Assembly: GCA_941918925.1 (NCBI GenBank)
Contig: OW799234.1
Coordinates: 136,757,305-136,821,304, forward strand
DNA: 64,000 bases
Direction of reading: 5' to 3'
From: Phyto melanocephala
Lineage: Eukaryota > Arthropoda > Insecta > Diptera > Rhinophoridae
Positions 1-10,647 of this stretch are shown piece after piece (the stretch's first letter is position 1; each line of letters starts with the position of its first letter). The notes under the pieces were generated by a model. The model worked only from the letters and a program-made list of their open reading frames with translations, did not search any database and had not been told where the DNA came from. The translations under genes and the position numbers were made by a program.

Positions 1-357
1 TCTTCTTTAAAACCAATGCTAGTCAGAACGTCAATGGTGACCGCTACAGTCATGACTACTGACTTTTTCTTTTAGCAATTGAACAACCATGATGTGCACG
101 AGCTGTGCTTTCAACAGCACACAGCTCGTGCCACAATTGCTTTATTGAAAGCGTTTTGGACCCGTGAATTGGCCTCCAAAACGTTGTTAAACTATTTTCT
201 GTGGCGGTGTGTGAAGTTGCTAGTCTACGCCGATATGTGAAGTTGCTACTACTACGCCGATAAAGCTAAAACGATTGACCATTTGCAGGACAACGTTAGC
301 CGCAATAACGCGGATATACGGCCACAAATGTTAAACATATGTATGAAAATAAAGGCC
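1..357. other. Unassigned intergenic DNA
   Basis: No open frame of note and no recognised repeat, apart from a short imperfect inverted pair around 85-136 (agctgtgc / gcacacagct). The stretch has a higher GC content than its surroundings and may be an unrecognised repeat end. Confidence 0.4.
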
Positions 358-549
358 CAAGGCGAATTCAATAAGGTGAACTTATTAGATCAGCTGATTA
401 TCAGCTGTTGACTACTTCTAGGGACCACTTGTCAAATTTTTGTGTATTTTTGACATATCGTTTTGTTTTACACTAACAAAATACACGTTTGCATTTTTTA
501 ACTTTGTAGTTGTTTTTAGCGACGAGTTCACCTTATTGAATTCGCCTTG
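358..549. mobile_element. hAT-like MITE with 8-bp target duplication
   Basis: The 192-bp element has perfect 24-bp terminal inverted repeats beginning CAAGGCGAATTCAATAAGG. It is flanked by identical 8-bp copies of TAAAGGCC (350-357 and 550-557). No coding capacity. An 8-bp duplication is the hallmark of hAT (and P) superfamily integration, so it is read as a non-autonomous hAT-type element. Related ends (CAAGGCSAATTC) occur at 35450 and 35752, and a looser match starts at 49124. Confidence 0.85.
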
Positions 550-557
550 TAAAGGCC

Positions 558-1492
558 TATATTCATAAGAAAGTAAAATCTATTTTGTATAAAAAAATTT
601 TAAATTAATTTTAAATTTTATTTTATTTTATATAGGGGAAAAACTTTTATAAACAAGTAACACTCGATCTACACAACGATTTAAAACTCCATGATTTTTT
701 TCTACTTAAAAAATTAAAAAAAAAAATAAATCTACTCAAAAAAATAAAAAAATGTTAATTTTTTTATAAAAATAATAGATTTAATTGAAAAATATTTTGT
801 ATTAAAAATATTTATATTTGTATTCAAAATTTTTAAATTTTTCTAAATACGAGCGAGCAAGTATAGAAGATTAACCGATTATAAATAAAAAAAATAAAAA
901 AAAAAATCATCCAAAGCAAATTATCATATAAATGAAAAGAGATTGTGATTGATTCTTTAAAAGAAAATAAAAAACATCCACTGTTTTTAAGCTCAAATTA
1001 GACGTGACATAACCATAACCATACAAGACAGCTGTTTGAACCAAACTTATGAACAACAATGTTTTTGATTATAGGTGACTTGACTTGACTTGCCATAATG
1101 CCTTAGAAATTGATTTTTGGTCTGGTATGGCTATGACTGGCACGTCTTATTTGAGCCTAAATCATCGTCTGAATTGGGTGTAAATTTAACATGATTTTGT
1201 GTATGTTATGACAATATCTCTCTTACTAAAAAAAATAAAACAAATGCATTGTGAGTGAAAAAAATTTTTTTTTTAAACATGACTTTTGTGTTAATGATGA
1301 TGTCACTTTTTTTAAACAAACAACATTAACACCCACTTTGAAATTCAAAAAAATTTTAAACGAGTAAATTAAATGTACTTATTTGGCTTATACTAAATTG
1401 ATTTTAAATATCAGAAAAAAGTAAAATACGATAAAATCAGAAAACTATAATTGTCATTAGCTTTTTACGGTTTTGACCTATAATGCATTTTT
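558..1492. other. AT-rich intergenic DNA
   Basis: Long A/T runs and no credible coding frame. Nothing else recognised. Confidence 0.4.
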
Positions 1493-2066
1493 AACAAGTA
1501 AGAGTGCTATATTCGGTCGTGTCGAATCTGATAACACCCTTTACCATCATGTACATGGGTATAATCCCACATCGCTGCTTAACCTATATTTCATGTTATA
1601 CGCCATTTTTCTTTATTATTTCCGACGCCACCCTTGGCTTTGAATTTTTACGTAGTTATCTGTAGTCTACTAGTCAAGCCCTTTCATTTGATACCAATAT
1701 TGAGGGGGTTCAAGAAGTTACATTTTAAAATACCAGATTTGACCCATATATAAATTTATTGTCCGCCATTTTGTAGTGGCGGCCAACAAAAATTTAAATT
1801 TTTTTATATTGCTTATGTTGCGCTTGTCAAGTCCTTTCAGATGATATCAATATTGACTCTCCCGGTTGTCTAGAAGCTGAAAAATTTTTGGATAATATAT
1901 TTTTGAAAAAAATTTGTTCTTATAACTTTACCGATTAGAGCACTTTTTATCCAAAATTTTCCTCGAATATCTCTAGAGGAATATTATATCTATAAATAGT
2001 AACAAAGGTACGTATAAATTATTTTATGGCTGACAAATTTTAATTTTGGTGTTAAAAATATGGGAA
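1493..2066 (-). mobile_element. DINE/mini-me-like element, subfamily 2 (3' part)
   Basis: Read on the minus strand it ends with a hairpin (GCCGAATA-type palindrome) and ...CTTACTTGTT. On the plus strand it opens AACAAGTAAGAGTGCTATAT and then has a subterminal inverted repeat unlike subfamily 1. It is about 90% alike by eye to 15773-16227 and continues into sequence like 19393-19600 (ACTTTACCGATTAGAGC). It is broken at 2066, where a subfamily 1 element begins. No coding capacity. Confidence 0.75.
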
Positions 2067-2746
2067 ACAAATAAGAGTGCTACATTCAGCCGTTCCGAAT
2101 CTAATATACCCTTCAAAACGTGTAGTCATGCAATAACAATTGTTTGTACTTACATACATATAAAAAAACTAAAAATGTATTTAAAAACATCCCATTGCAA
2201 AATTATAGAGTTTACGTACGTATGTTACCAAAAAAAAAAAAATTATAAAAAAATTTATTAAAAACAATAAAAAAAATTACAAAAAATTAAAAAAAAATTT
2301 TTTAAAAAATAATTAAAAATATAAATATGTAATATATAAAATAAAAAAAAAAGTTTTTGGCTCATCTGGGATTCGATGCCATGTTTACTCTAACTAGTAT
2401 ATACATATGTATGTTGTTGTTGTAATTGTGAAAAAAACAAAGTGGTTGTGGTTTTTTGCACATATCTCAGAAAGTTATGGGGCGATTGTGCTGAATTTCA
2501 ATAGCGATTCATTCCCGGATATTTCCAAAAGATTGATACCATACACAGATCTAAGGAACATATAGTTGCTTCTAAAAGTTGATTTCAACCAACACACGGG
2601 CAGACGGCCAGAGCTTAATCGACTCCTTTATTCATAAGCTTTCAGAAAATATATACTTTATGGGGTCGGAAATGAAAATTGTAGAAATTACAAACGGAAT
2701 GACATAGCTCCATATATACTCTTGAGCACCACAGGTGAAGGGTATA
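2067..2746 (-). mobile_element. mini-me/DINE-1-like element, subfamily 1
   Basis: On the minus strand it runs TATACCCTTCACCTGTGG ... GTCY core (short here) ... an AT-rich centre ... TGAAGGGTATAT, then a hairpin and a TTACTTGTT-type end. The short inverted repeat TATACCCTTC/GAAGGGTATA is subterminal at the hairpin side, as in Helentron-associated DINE-1 elements. The conserved block CCGACCCCATAAAGTATATA beside gtctg repeats matches the mini-me type described in Diptera. Family identity is from recalled structure; no transposase is present. Confidence 0.75.
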
Positions 2747-4318
2747 AAGAAAATTAAGTTAGTTGCTAGTTTCTTATTTACTGTATTTACAAGGTGCCCT
2801 GAATTATATTAACATAAAAAATATGACTGCTGTGAACGACCCTTTATAACCAAGTGTGACATATCAAATTTAAATCGCCGAATTGGCTACATTTTTAAAA
2901 ACAGATCTTTTTAACGGAGATCAAAAGTTCGGCTTACAAATATTATAGACGGCTCGGACCAGCAGATTCTTAGCTGATCGCCGAAGATATCTGGATAGTT
3001 ATGACAGCATAATAAACATACCATACACAGTAGTATTATTTTAGGACAGTTTTTACTTGAAAAGCAACAAAAAATTTTTTAAAACTATTATGAAATTCTA
3101 TAACATTATGACAATATGATATATGAATACAGTTAATATCTTGCATAATTTATAAGATATCAAGTAGCTATTTTGTATGCGTCACTGGCTCCCAATACCT
3201 TTTCAAAGTTTTAAAATGATCTGATATCTTGGAATTGGCAAAAAAAAAATTGCATTAAAAGATTAAAATCTGAGTATTAAGAAAAGAACATACAATTAGA
3301 AAAGAAATTATACAAAGTGCAAAATATATGTAAATATGCAACGGAAACTGCATAAGGACAATAGGCCAATTAAAAGTGATTTCATATCAATAAAAGCCTA
3401 ATTTTGTTGTTGGTAATTTTCAAACAAATAAATAATAGCGGTCTAATTCACACAAATTAAAACTTCTCTATAAGAGGTTTATAAATCAAATTTTCATAAA
3501 AAATAAGTTTTATTAACATTTTTTCTATTTTTATGTATAAGACAGTAAGACTATATGTACGCATTGATGTTTTCGTCATATAAATATGAAATATACGACA
3601 GAGTAAAATATGAGAGTCTACATCGAATTGGCCAACTGTGTTACATTTATTAACAATATACTTACTTATGTATTTGGCTATAGGTTGTGGTTAATTTTTA
3701 TTTTGAATCGCTTTTTATATTATTACTGAAAACACTATATATGTTTGTAAGTATATATATGTATGCATATACATACATATTTCTACAAAACATATAGTGG
3801 GCACACCGAAATACTAAAATAGTATGATAATATGATAATGCTAACCTATTTATACACATTTTCGTTAACACAAAACAACAACAAAATAAAACAAATCCGT
3901 TATTAATGCCTTGAAAAATAAAAAATTGTTTTTATTTTATTCAAATTTTTATAATCATTTAATTTGGATTCAAAAAGATCTTATGAAGCCACTTTGGATT
4001 TATCACTGGCGTCGTAATGTTTCTTTTTAACTAAAATTAAAATAAGAAAATTAAAAAATATGATAAATAACTTAAACCTTAACCAAGCAAGAATATATAT
4101 TAAAAAAAATTATATACATACATATGTGTATATCGACCTGATCTGTAATGTGACTATTTATGAAAAAATTTTATTGCTCAATTTTGAACGTTTATTGGTC
4201 AAACATATGTATATCCACCAAACAGTTCAAGGACATATTGACTCTTGGTTCAAAAATGTGCAATCGTAGGTATGTGTAAGTCTTCTGAAAAAATCAAACT
4301 GAAATTGTTAAAGCAGCG
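2747..4318. other. AT-rich intergenic DNA
   Basis: No gene or confidently delimited repeat. Small TA/CATA simple repeats occur at about 3745-3780. Confidence 0.4.
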
Positions 4319-4762
4319 ATATGTGCAGATATGTGACCTTCTCCGAGAAAAGGAATTTAGTGTGTCGAAAAACGGGTTTGGACTTAAGAGTGGATTCTGG
4401 TACCTTAAAGGGTGTAGAATAAAAAAAAATGAGTTAGATTTCTGATTAAAATTTATTTACCCCATAAAAACGTTGTTGCGTCGGTCACTGGTTGCGGCTT
4501 AAGAATTAAGTATTGAGACCATAACAAACAGAGCAGCAACAATAGCAAAGGTATTGTCACACTAAAAGCGAAAAAATACGTCACCACATAGGGATGACGT
4601 CACTAAAGTCGGCACACAATCATAACTAATCTTCCAAATTGTATCTCCCAACTGAAGGTGTGTTCACAATGGTAATGCGTTATGAAACTTTGAATGCGTT
4701 TTTCTCAAAACTTCATTTTCACACACTAGGTCCCTTTTCTCGGAGAAGATCACATATAGTAA
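4319..4762. mobile_element. Short inverted-repeat (foldback) element
   Basis: Left arm (4330-4373, ATATGTGACCTTCTCCGAGA...) and right arm (4711-4758, ...TCTCGGAGAAGATCACATAT) are imperfect inverted repeats of about 45 bp around a non-coding 340-bp core. Non-autonomous element; superfamily unresolved because outer ends and target duplications were not found. Confidence 0.55.
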
Positions 4763-4915
4763 ATGTAAATGTTTGGATGTTTGTTACTACTCATATAACG
4801 CAAAATCGGCTCAACAGCACTAAATGAAATTTGGCACACAGATAGACAACAATATAGTTTAACACAAAAGCTACTCTTTGTTACGATAATCAAGCAAATT
4901 CGCAGAAATATGCAA
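4763..4915. repeat. Dispersed repeat with ACGCAAAANCGGCT motif
   Basis: The stretch from GTTTGGATGTTTGTTACT through CGCAAAATCGGCTCAACAG to GGCACACAGATAGACAAC repeats at about 37965-38130. This motif set is widely dispersed in insect genomes; the parent element is not identified here. Confidence 0.6.
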
Positions 4916-5247
4916 TAAATATATTTTTCGTGTTAAGTTAGTCGATTGTTCAAGGATTTCGAGCGTTCAAATTTACACGTACTGGCAAAAAAAAAAATTA
5001 AATCATCCAACGTCGTCTACAGAAGTATTTTCAATTAAATATTTTCATTAAATCCTATCCACTTATGTAATAGATATAAATGTTTTTACTCAATCAAATT
5101 AGATATCAACCTGAATTATTTTATAAAGAGGTCTTTCGTACCGATAACTACGCAGAAGAATTTTTGTTTTTAGTTTTTTCACAAATGCCGTCGGTGAATT
5201 GCTACATAGCTTATATACAATACGAATAAATGTCGGGTGTTTTTTTT

Positions 5248-5410
5248 ATGCCCGATATAATTTTCCAAGGGGTTAGCTATCAAACGAGCTGTTATATTGT
5301 GCTTACCTTTTGACATTCCGTATACTTTGTATATACTCTGCCGAACCGTCATGGATAAATTTACGATTGAACAACGCTACCTAATTATCAAAATTTTCAA
5401 TAAAATACAT
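5248..5410 (+). pseudogene. mariner-like transposase, 5' end relic
   Basis: The frame from ATG 5350 reads MDKFTIEQRYLIIKIF, the usual N-terminal start of an IS630-Tc1-mariner group transposase in insects. The preceding AACGAGCTG...ACATTC region resembles the 5' flank of the copy at about 42190. It breaks off into a CATA simple repeat after 5400, so only the start survives. Confidence 0.65.
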
Positions 5411-6164
5411 ACATACATACATACATACAGCAATTATACCCATACTTTTAGAATATTATATATTTTTAAAAGTTATTATTAACGCTTTTTTTTTTATATG
5501 GTAAAGTGATATCAACTCTTGCAATAAGTTATGAATTGTATTACAAAACCAACAAGTACATTTGTACCCTTTTTTGGGTCAAATCTATATATAAAATAAA
5601 TGAGTCCAGTAAGTAACATGCCTTTCTGAATTTATGTAAATTTTAAGATGATGCTTAAAGTTAGCCGTAAAAAGAAAAATTAAAAGGAAGAAGACAAATT
5701 AATAAAACACTAGAAGAATTTTCTTACTTTCTTAAATGGAGTGGAATGGCGATATTTTAGCAAATGGGTATTCAATAAAAATCAGTTCATAATATAACAT
5801 ACATACATATATTGATATATTAAATCAATAATTTTGTTTTCTTAGCTTAGCTAAAATCTATTGAAAATGGCCTAAAAGGAAAAATTTTTAATACTTCAAA
5901 AATTACAAACTACTACATTAATACATTCTATTTCAATTTATTTATTTCATTTGATTTTTAATATACATTAAAAATTTACAAATTATAATGTTGTTTTAAT
6001 ACTTACATATGTATATACAATATATATTTCAAATATTTCAAATAAGGTATATTTATAACAAAAAGGACTTTGTATGCCATCGCCAAATAAAGCTGATATT
6101 GCTACGGAGAATATAACCAAAGATGATGTTGATGATTTGTTTTGTTTTTTGTATTTCTAAACAA
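5411..6164. other. AT-rich intergenic DNA
   Basis: No coding frame or delimited repeat recognised apart from short CATA repeats near 5405-5430 and 5800. Confidence 0.35.
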
Positions 6165-6504
6165 TTTATTAATAACACCGCGTCACACACATTCTGTCGT
6201 ATGAACCAAATATACTTTTTCGGAAAGGGGAGACAAAATAAAAATACGCGTGTTTTGGGGATTTTTATGTACACGTCAGAATTTTTTTTATGTGGTGTCC
6301 GTCTGTCCGCCGGTGTAAAAGATTTTGGATCGATTTTTAACTCTTTTTCCGTGATTCAATCGAGCTGAATTTTTTCAGGCAGACTCGTGGAAAGGTCTGT
6401 AGCATTTTTTCAAAAATAGATTTGTATCAATTCTCAGATTTTTCTGATTTTTTTTATTTTTTTTTATATATTTTGTTTTCACTTTTTTCAGCATAACTTG
6501 GACT

Positions 6505-8105
6505 CTAAATAACTTTTGTTACGTTTGTGGCTTATTCTCACCAAGTAAAAATTTAAAAAATATTACGAAAACAGTGGTTAGTTCGTTTCAGATAATATTC
6601 AAGGCTGCTTATGTTCCTTACTTGTGGTATACTCAGGAAGTCGTGTGCGACTATTGCTATAGAAATTTATGCAAGTTTACTGATGAAAGGTAAACAATAA
6701 AGTAGAATGTACCCAGAATTTAGCTACTACGTACGGAGCACTACAATGAATTGTGCTACTTTTGCGTAACTTTTACTCAAACTACAGGGTACCAATACTT
6801 TTGCCGCAACAAAATTCGCTACGCTAATGTAGAATCGGTTATTCCAGCGGTTCTGTACTCACCAGAAGAACGTATAGCGGCTAAAGTGGAGATTTTTAAT
6901 GATGTTCCCGAAATAAGCGATGGAGGACCAACAGTAGTTCCAACAATGCTATCAAAATTTCTTGCATCGAATGCGAGAGTCTAGAAGTATCGGAATTTGT
7001 ACCAACACCCAGTGAACTTGGGACTGCAGTGCTGCATTTAGTAACGCAAGCCGACTTCAATGACCTTGTACGAGACGGAAATTTGTTGAGGAGAGCAGCG
7101 GAACTCTTTGCATCACGCTTTAAGCAGTGGAATATAGTGGCGGCTGATTTCAACATAACAGCCGCTCGTGATCGAAGAAGCATATGACCAATTTTTTAAA
7201 TTGCACGAAGATCTGGAAAAAACTGGCTTATTGTTATGATATTGATTTGATGTTTGCAAAAATTGGTTACCCTCATATTTCAGAGGAGTGGCTACATTTC
7301 ATGGATGCATCGGTCAACAGCTTTAAAGTCGTGCTGCTTCACATCGGTAACAAACAGCCATCTGTCCCGATCGCATATGCCACAAGCCTCAAAGAAACAT
7401 ACGAAGGCATGGAAATAATATTACAGCTAAGAAAGTACCAAGAGCATAATTGGAAAATATGCTGCGATCTGAAGTGGTCGGATTACTCATGGGTGTTAAG
7501 CGTGGATTTCCAACCCACCAGTGCTTTTTATGTACGTGGGAAGGTCGCAAAAGAGATCAGCATTACACTGTATTTAAGTGGAAGCCGCAAACATGCAACA
7601 AAGTATGCGTAGAAAGTATAGGTAATCTACAGTAGCTTTATTTTTTTTTTAATGATGTGTATGATTTAAGGTGTTTTCAATGGTCCGCAGATAAAAAAAA
7701 TAGTTGAAAGTTATAAATTTTCATCAAAATTGAATGCTATCGAACAACGTGCATGGAAAAGCACAGTTGCCGTTATTGAGCAGTTTCTTGGTAACAAACG
7801 AGCTGCCAATTATAAAAAAATTGTCGCAGAAATGATTTCGGCATATGGCGAAATGGGTATATTAATGTCGCTTAAAATCCATTTCCTTTACATTCACTTA
7901 AATTTTTCCCTGATGATTTAGGAGGTTGTAGCGATGAGCATGGCTAAAGGTTCTATCAGAACATTGCGGCTATTGAAAAGCACTTTAAAGGACAAGACAT
8001 TACGCATATGATTGGCGATTACTGTTGGTCTATTTGTCGCGATACTGACACAAATGCTTACAAACGCAAAAATAAAAGGCCTAAGTTTCTTTAAAAGCAT
8101 TGAAA
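6505..8105 (+). pseudogene. Decayed ORF of an uncharacterised, transposon-like protein family
   Basis: In shifting frames the region encodes, in order: paired zinc-binding motifs (CYVCG at about 6517; VCDYCYRNL at about 6647; LCYFCVTF at about 6753), DFNDLVRDGNLLRRAAELFA (7054-), SEEWLHFMDASVNSFKVVLL (7282-), KQPSVPIAYATSLKETYEG (7351-), HNWKICCDL (7446-), FLCTWEGRKRD, RAWKSTVAVIEQFLGNKRA (7749-), a degraded MSLKIHFL block (7866-) and MIGDYCWSICRDTD (8009-). These follow closely the order of a protein family I recall from hydra, aphids and other arthropods, which has no assigned function. Frameshifts and stops are spread throughout. About 100 residues between 7620 and 7690 are deleted. Possible introns at 6690-6720 cannot be separated from decay. 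Confidence 0.7.
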
Positions 8106-8345
8106 TTTTAAATGTAACAATTTTTTATTTTAATATAACAAAATTAATAAAAAAATTCGGTTTTTTAACGAAGTGAAACCATTACAAAAAAAAAATGCAG
8201 GAAAATCTGAGAATTAATAAAAATCTATTCACGGAAAAAGGGTTAAAAATCGAATCAAAATCTTTCACACAGGCGGACAGAAGGAGACTACATAAAAAAA
8301 TTTCTCACGTCTATATATTTGTTCTCCCTTTTCCGAAAAAGTATA

Positions 8346-9517
8346 TATGGGCTAATCCTGCGTTACGGACGTTACATTCGCACGCAAATTTGCTTCTTAA
8401 GATTGGCACAGCTAGCGTTCACATTAAAATATTTTCATGAATTTTTTTGCAAAATGCAGTTCTTTGGGAGTGCTTTAAAACCTTTTTTAAACTTAAAGCT
8501 TAACTGTTTTTGAAAAAAAGTTATGCTAGCTTAAAGTTCCGTTACGGACGTTACAAAAAATGGAAGTCGATTTTGAGGCTTGCACATTTTTCAGCTAATT
8601 TTGCATAATAAACAAAAAAATCCATATACAAAAAATTAAGTGGAATATTTGACGATATCAATCCTGCTTAGAAAGGAAGTCTAAGTAGTCCCGTTAAACA
8701 AAAATATTAATTTTTGTCTTTTACGGACGTTACGTTACGGACGTTACACTTTTTCCATTAAACCAAGTTGTGTATATAAAAACCATTCATATATTTAAAA
8801 ATCTTTTCAACTTTGTAATTATTTATTTATTAGTTACACAAAAATGATAAAATATTTCATTACTCTTATATTAGCTTTTATTAATTTATTTATTTGTTTA
8901 TTTTACTGTTTAACATTGTATCTCATGCTTAATAGACCCAGCTGTTCGAGCTACTTTTGTAGTATTGTCATTGGAAAAGCCCGAAAAATAATGATATGCT
9001 TTAAGAGCTAGATATTTTTTACATTTATCCATGTTTTTGATATTTCGTCAGATATAGTTTTGACATAATTTTTATTAACGTAAATTAGGAAAAAGCCATT
9101 TTTATATTTTTTTTGCTAATTTGTGAAAATCTCGATCGTTTTTTAAGATGAGATTTTGGGCTTTTACTAGTTGCCAAACTTTTTGCTATATATTAGATAA
9201 CTTACAAATATGATTTGTATCGCAAATAAAAGAAAATTAAGCAAATTAAAGTTTTGCTAAACGCTAAATACTGAAACGACTGTTTTGCCCACTTTTTTAA
9301 CAATGAAAAATACCCTTTTTTTATAAAAATAAATGAAAGCAAGAGGTACGTTTAAGTTAGCCTCTGTCAAGGACAAACAAACCACTGAAAAACCTTATTG
9401 CTTATATATTTTAAAGCTTAAATATGTATCCTATTATTCCATTAATAAACATTTAGATTTTGGGCAACTTTAAATATCTGCCTTTGGTTTAAAAATTTTC
9501 GGATTAGCCCATATAGT
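8346..9517. mobile_element. Nested element with GTTACGGACGTTAC repeats
   Basis: ATGGGCTAATCC at 8346 and its reverse complement GGATTAGCCCATAT ending about 9517 bound 1.17 kb of non-coding DNA. Removing it restores the continuity of the host element's end (GTATAT ... AGTTCATAGGAC against GTATATTTGGTTCATACGAC in the reverse of the left arm). Inside, GTTACGGACGTTAC occurs four times (8363, 8540, 8727, 8740 approximately). Non-autonomous; superfamily unknown. Confidence 0.6.
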
Positions 9518-9570
9518 TCATAGGACAAAACAAAAGCTCGTTTTTGTAACACGGTGTAACTCTTTAATAA

Positions 9571-10640
9571 ATTTCAATTCATTTCATGATGGTATAAAAT
9601 TTACTATTAAAAAGGAACGCAATTCAAATCTTATCTAATTGAGAGAGTTTCGAAGACAAGTAATAAAGTATTTTATAAGAAAATATAGATAAGATACAGT
9701 TAATATGTAGATCGATGGAACCGTATAAGAAACAGACCATTTTTGACGCAAAACTTTTATTAAAAGTATAATTTATCTAAAAACTTGGAAAACTATAAAA
9801 TGTATGACAGTAAGATATATAACGCATATACCTATAAATATATATTAGAAGTGCTACAGATTACATAAGCACCATCTACACAAAGGATTAATTATAGAAC
9901 AGATTCAGCTAATGTTGCTCAAAATTTTAGGCTACGAGCAGTATGTCCTTCCCTCATATATACTACACTAGTGCAGTTCTTATTATTTATTCAATACTCA
10001 AGTTCTTTTTTTAATTACTAAATGTCGCCCAAAACATTTTCAGTCTCATCTCTAATTTTGAAAAACGAAAAGTACAAAAAAGTCAGAAAAGTACCTGTAT
10101 CATATTCACTCACAATTTGAATCAATAGTCCCTTATATCAAAATTTTAACTTTATAAACGTAGAAAATGCAGATGATTACAATTGCGAAAAATTACATTT
10201 CCGGTCGCCATGACATTTTCAGTCTCACCTCGGATCAATAGTCTACAATCCTTAAATTATAGCTTCACAAACGTATAAAGTAGAAAAAGTACCATAGAAA
10301 TTCAATAAAGTACCTTTTGTGTTGCCCATATCATTTTCAAACCCCTTCATTAAATTAAACCCTTATTGCAAAAACTTAATAAAATATTTTGAGTATTTTT
10401 GTGTTTTTTTAACAAGTTTTCAGGAGAGCAAAAAAAAACATTTTTATTTTGTTACTCCATAGTATTAAACTTACACATATCGACTATTGTTTATTTTTGG
10501 ACCAATCACGATATCCTTAAATGGTTTAGTAAAAAGATGTTTGACCAATAAAGGTTCAAAATAGCGCGACACATACATATGTACGTAGTTTCCGAAAATT
10601 TCGTGTACAGTTTACGACATTATTAAATTAATAATTGAGA
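9571..10640. repeat. Intergenic DNA with a degenerate ~165-bp tandem repeat
   Basis: Between 10020 and 10340 the unit containing CATTTTCAGTCTCAYCTC, TCAATAGTC and AAAAGTACC appears about twice, with a further partial copy. A related fragment lies at 47330-47410. The remainder shows no coding signal. Confidence 0.4.
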
Positions 10641-10647
10641 TACTTAC

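Larger units (their letters stand above)
6165..9570 (+). mobile_element. Long-TIR element carrying an uncharacterised ORF family
   Basis: A left inverted repeat (about 6165-6460) and a right one (8190-8345, continuing at about 9518-9570 after a nested insertion) share CCGAAAAAGTATAT, a GTCTGTCCGCC/GGCGGACAG block and TCAGATTTT blocks, about 200 bp or more in all. They enclose a decayed ORF of a family found scattered across animal genomes. The arrangement implies a DNA transposon. No target-site duplication was pinned down because the outer edges are worn. Superfamily is not assigned. Confidence 0.65.

Noticed and set aside
6053..6368. Overlapping open frames on both strands at the left arm of the long-TIR element
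   Set aside because: They fall in the inverted repeat and have no counterpart that preserves the frame in the right arm.
10020..10340. CRISPR-like spaced repeats
   Set aside because: Only about two diverged units of about 165 bp in a fly genome, with no short palindromic repeats or spacers of constant size.
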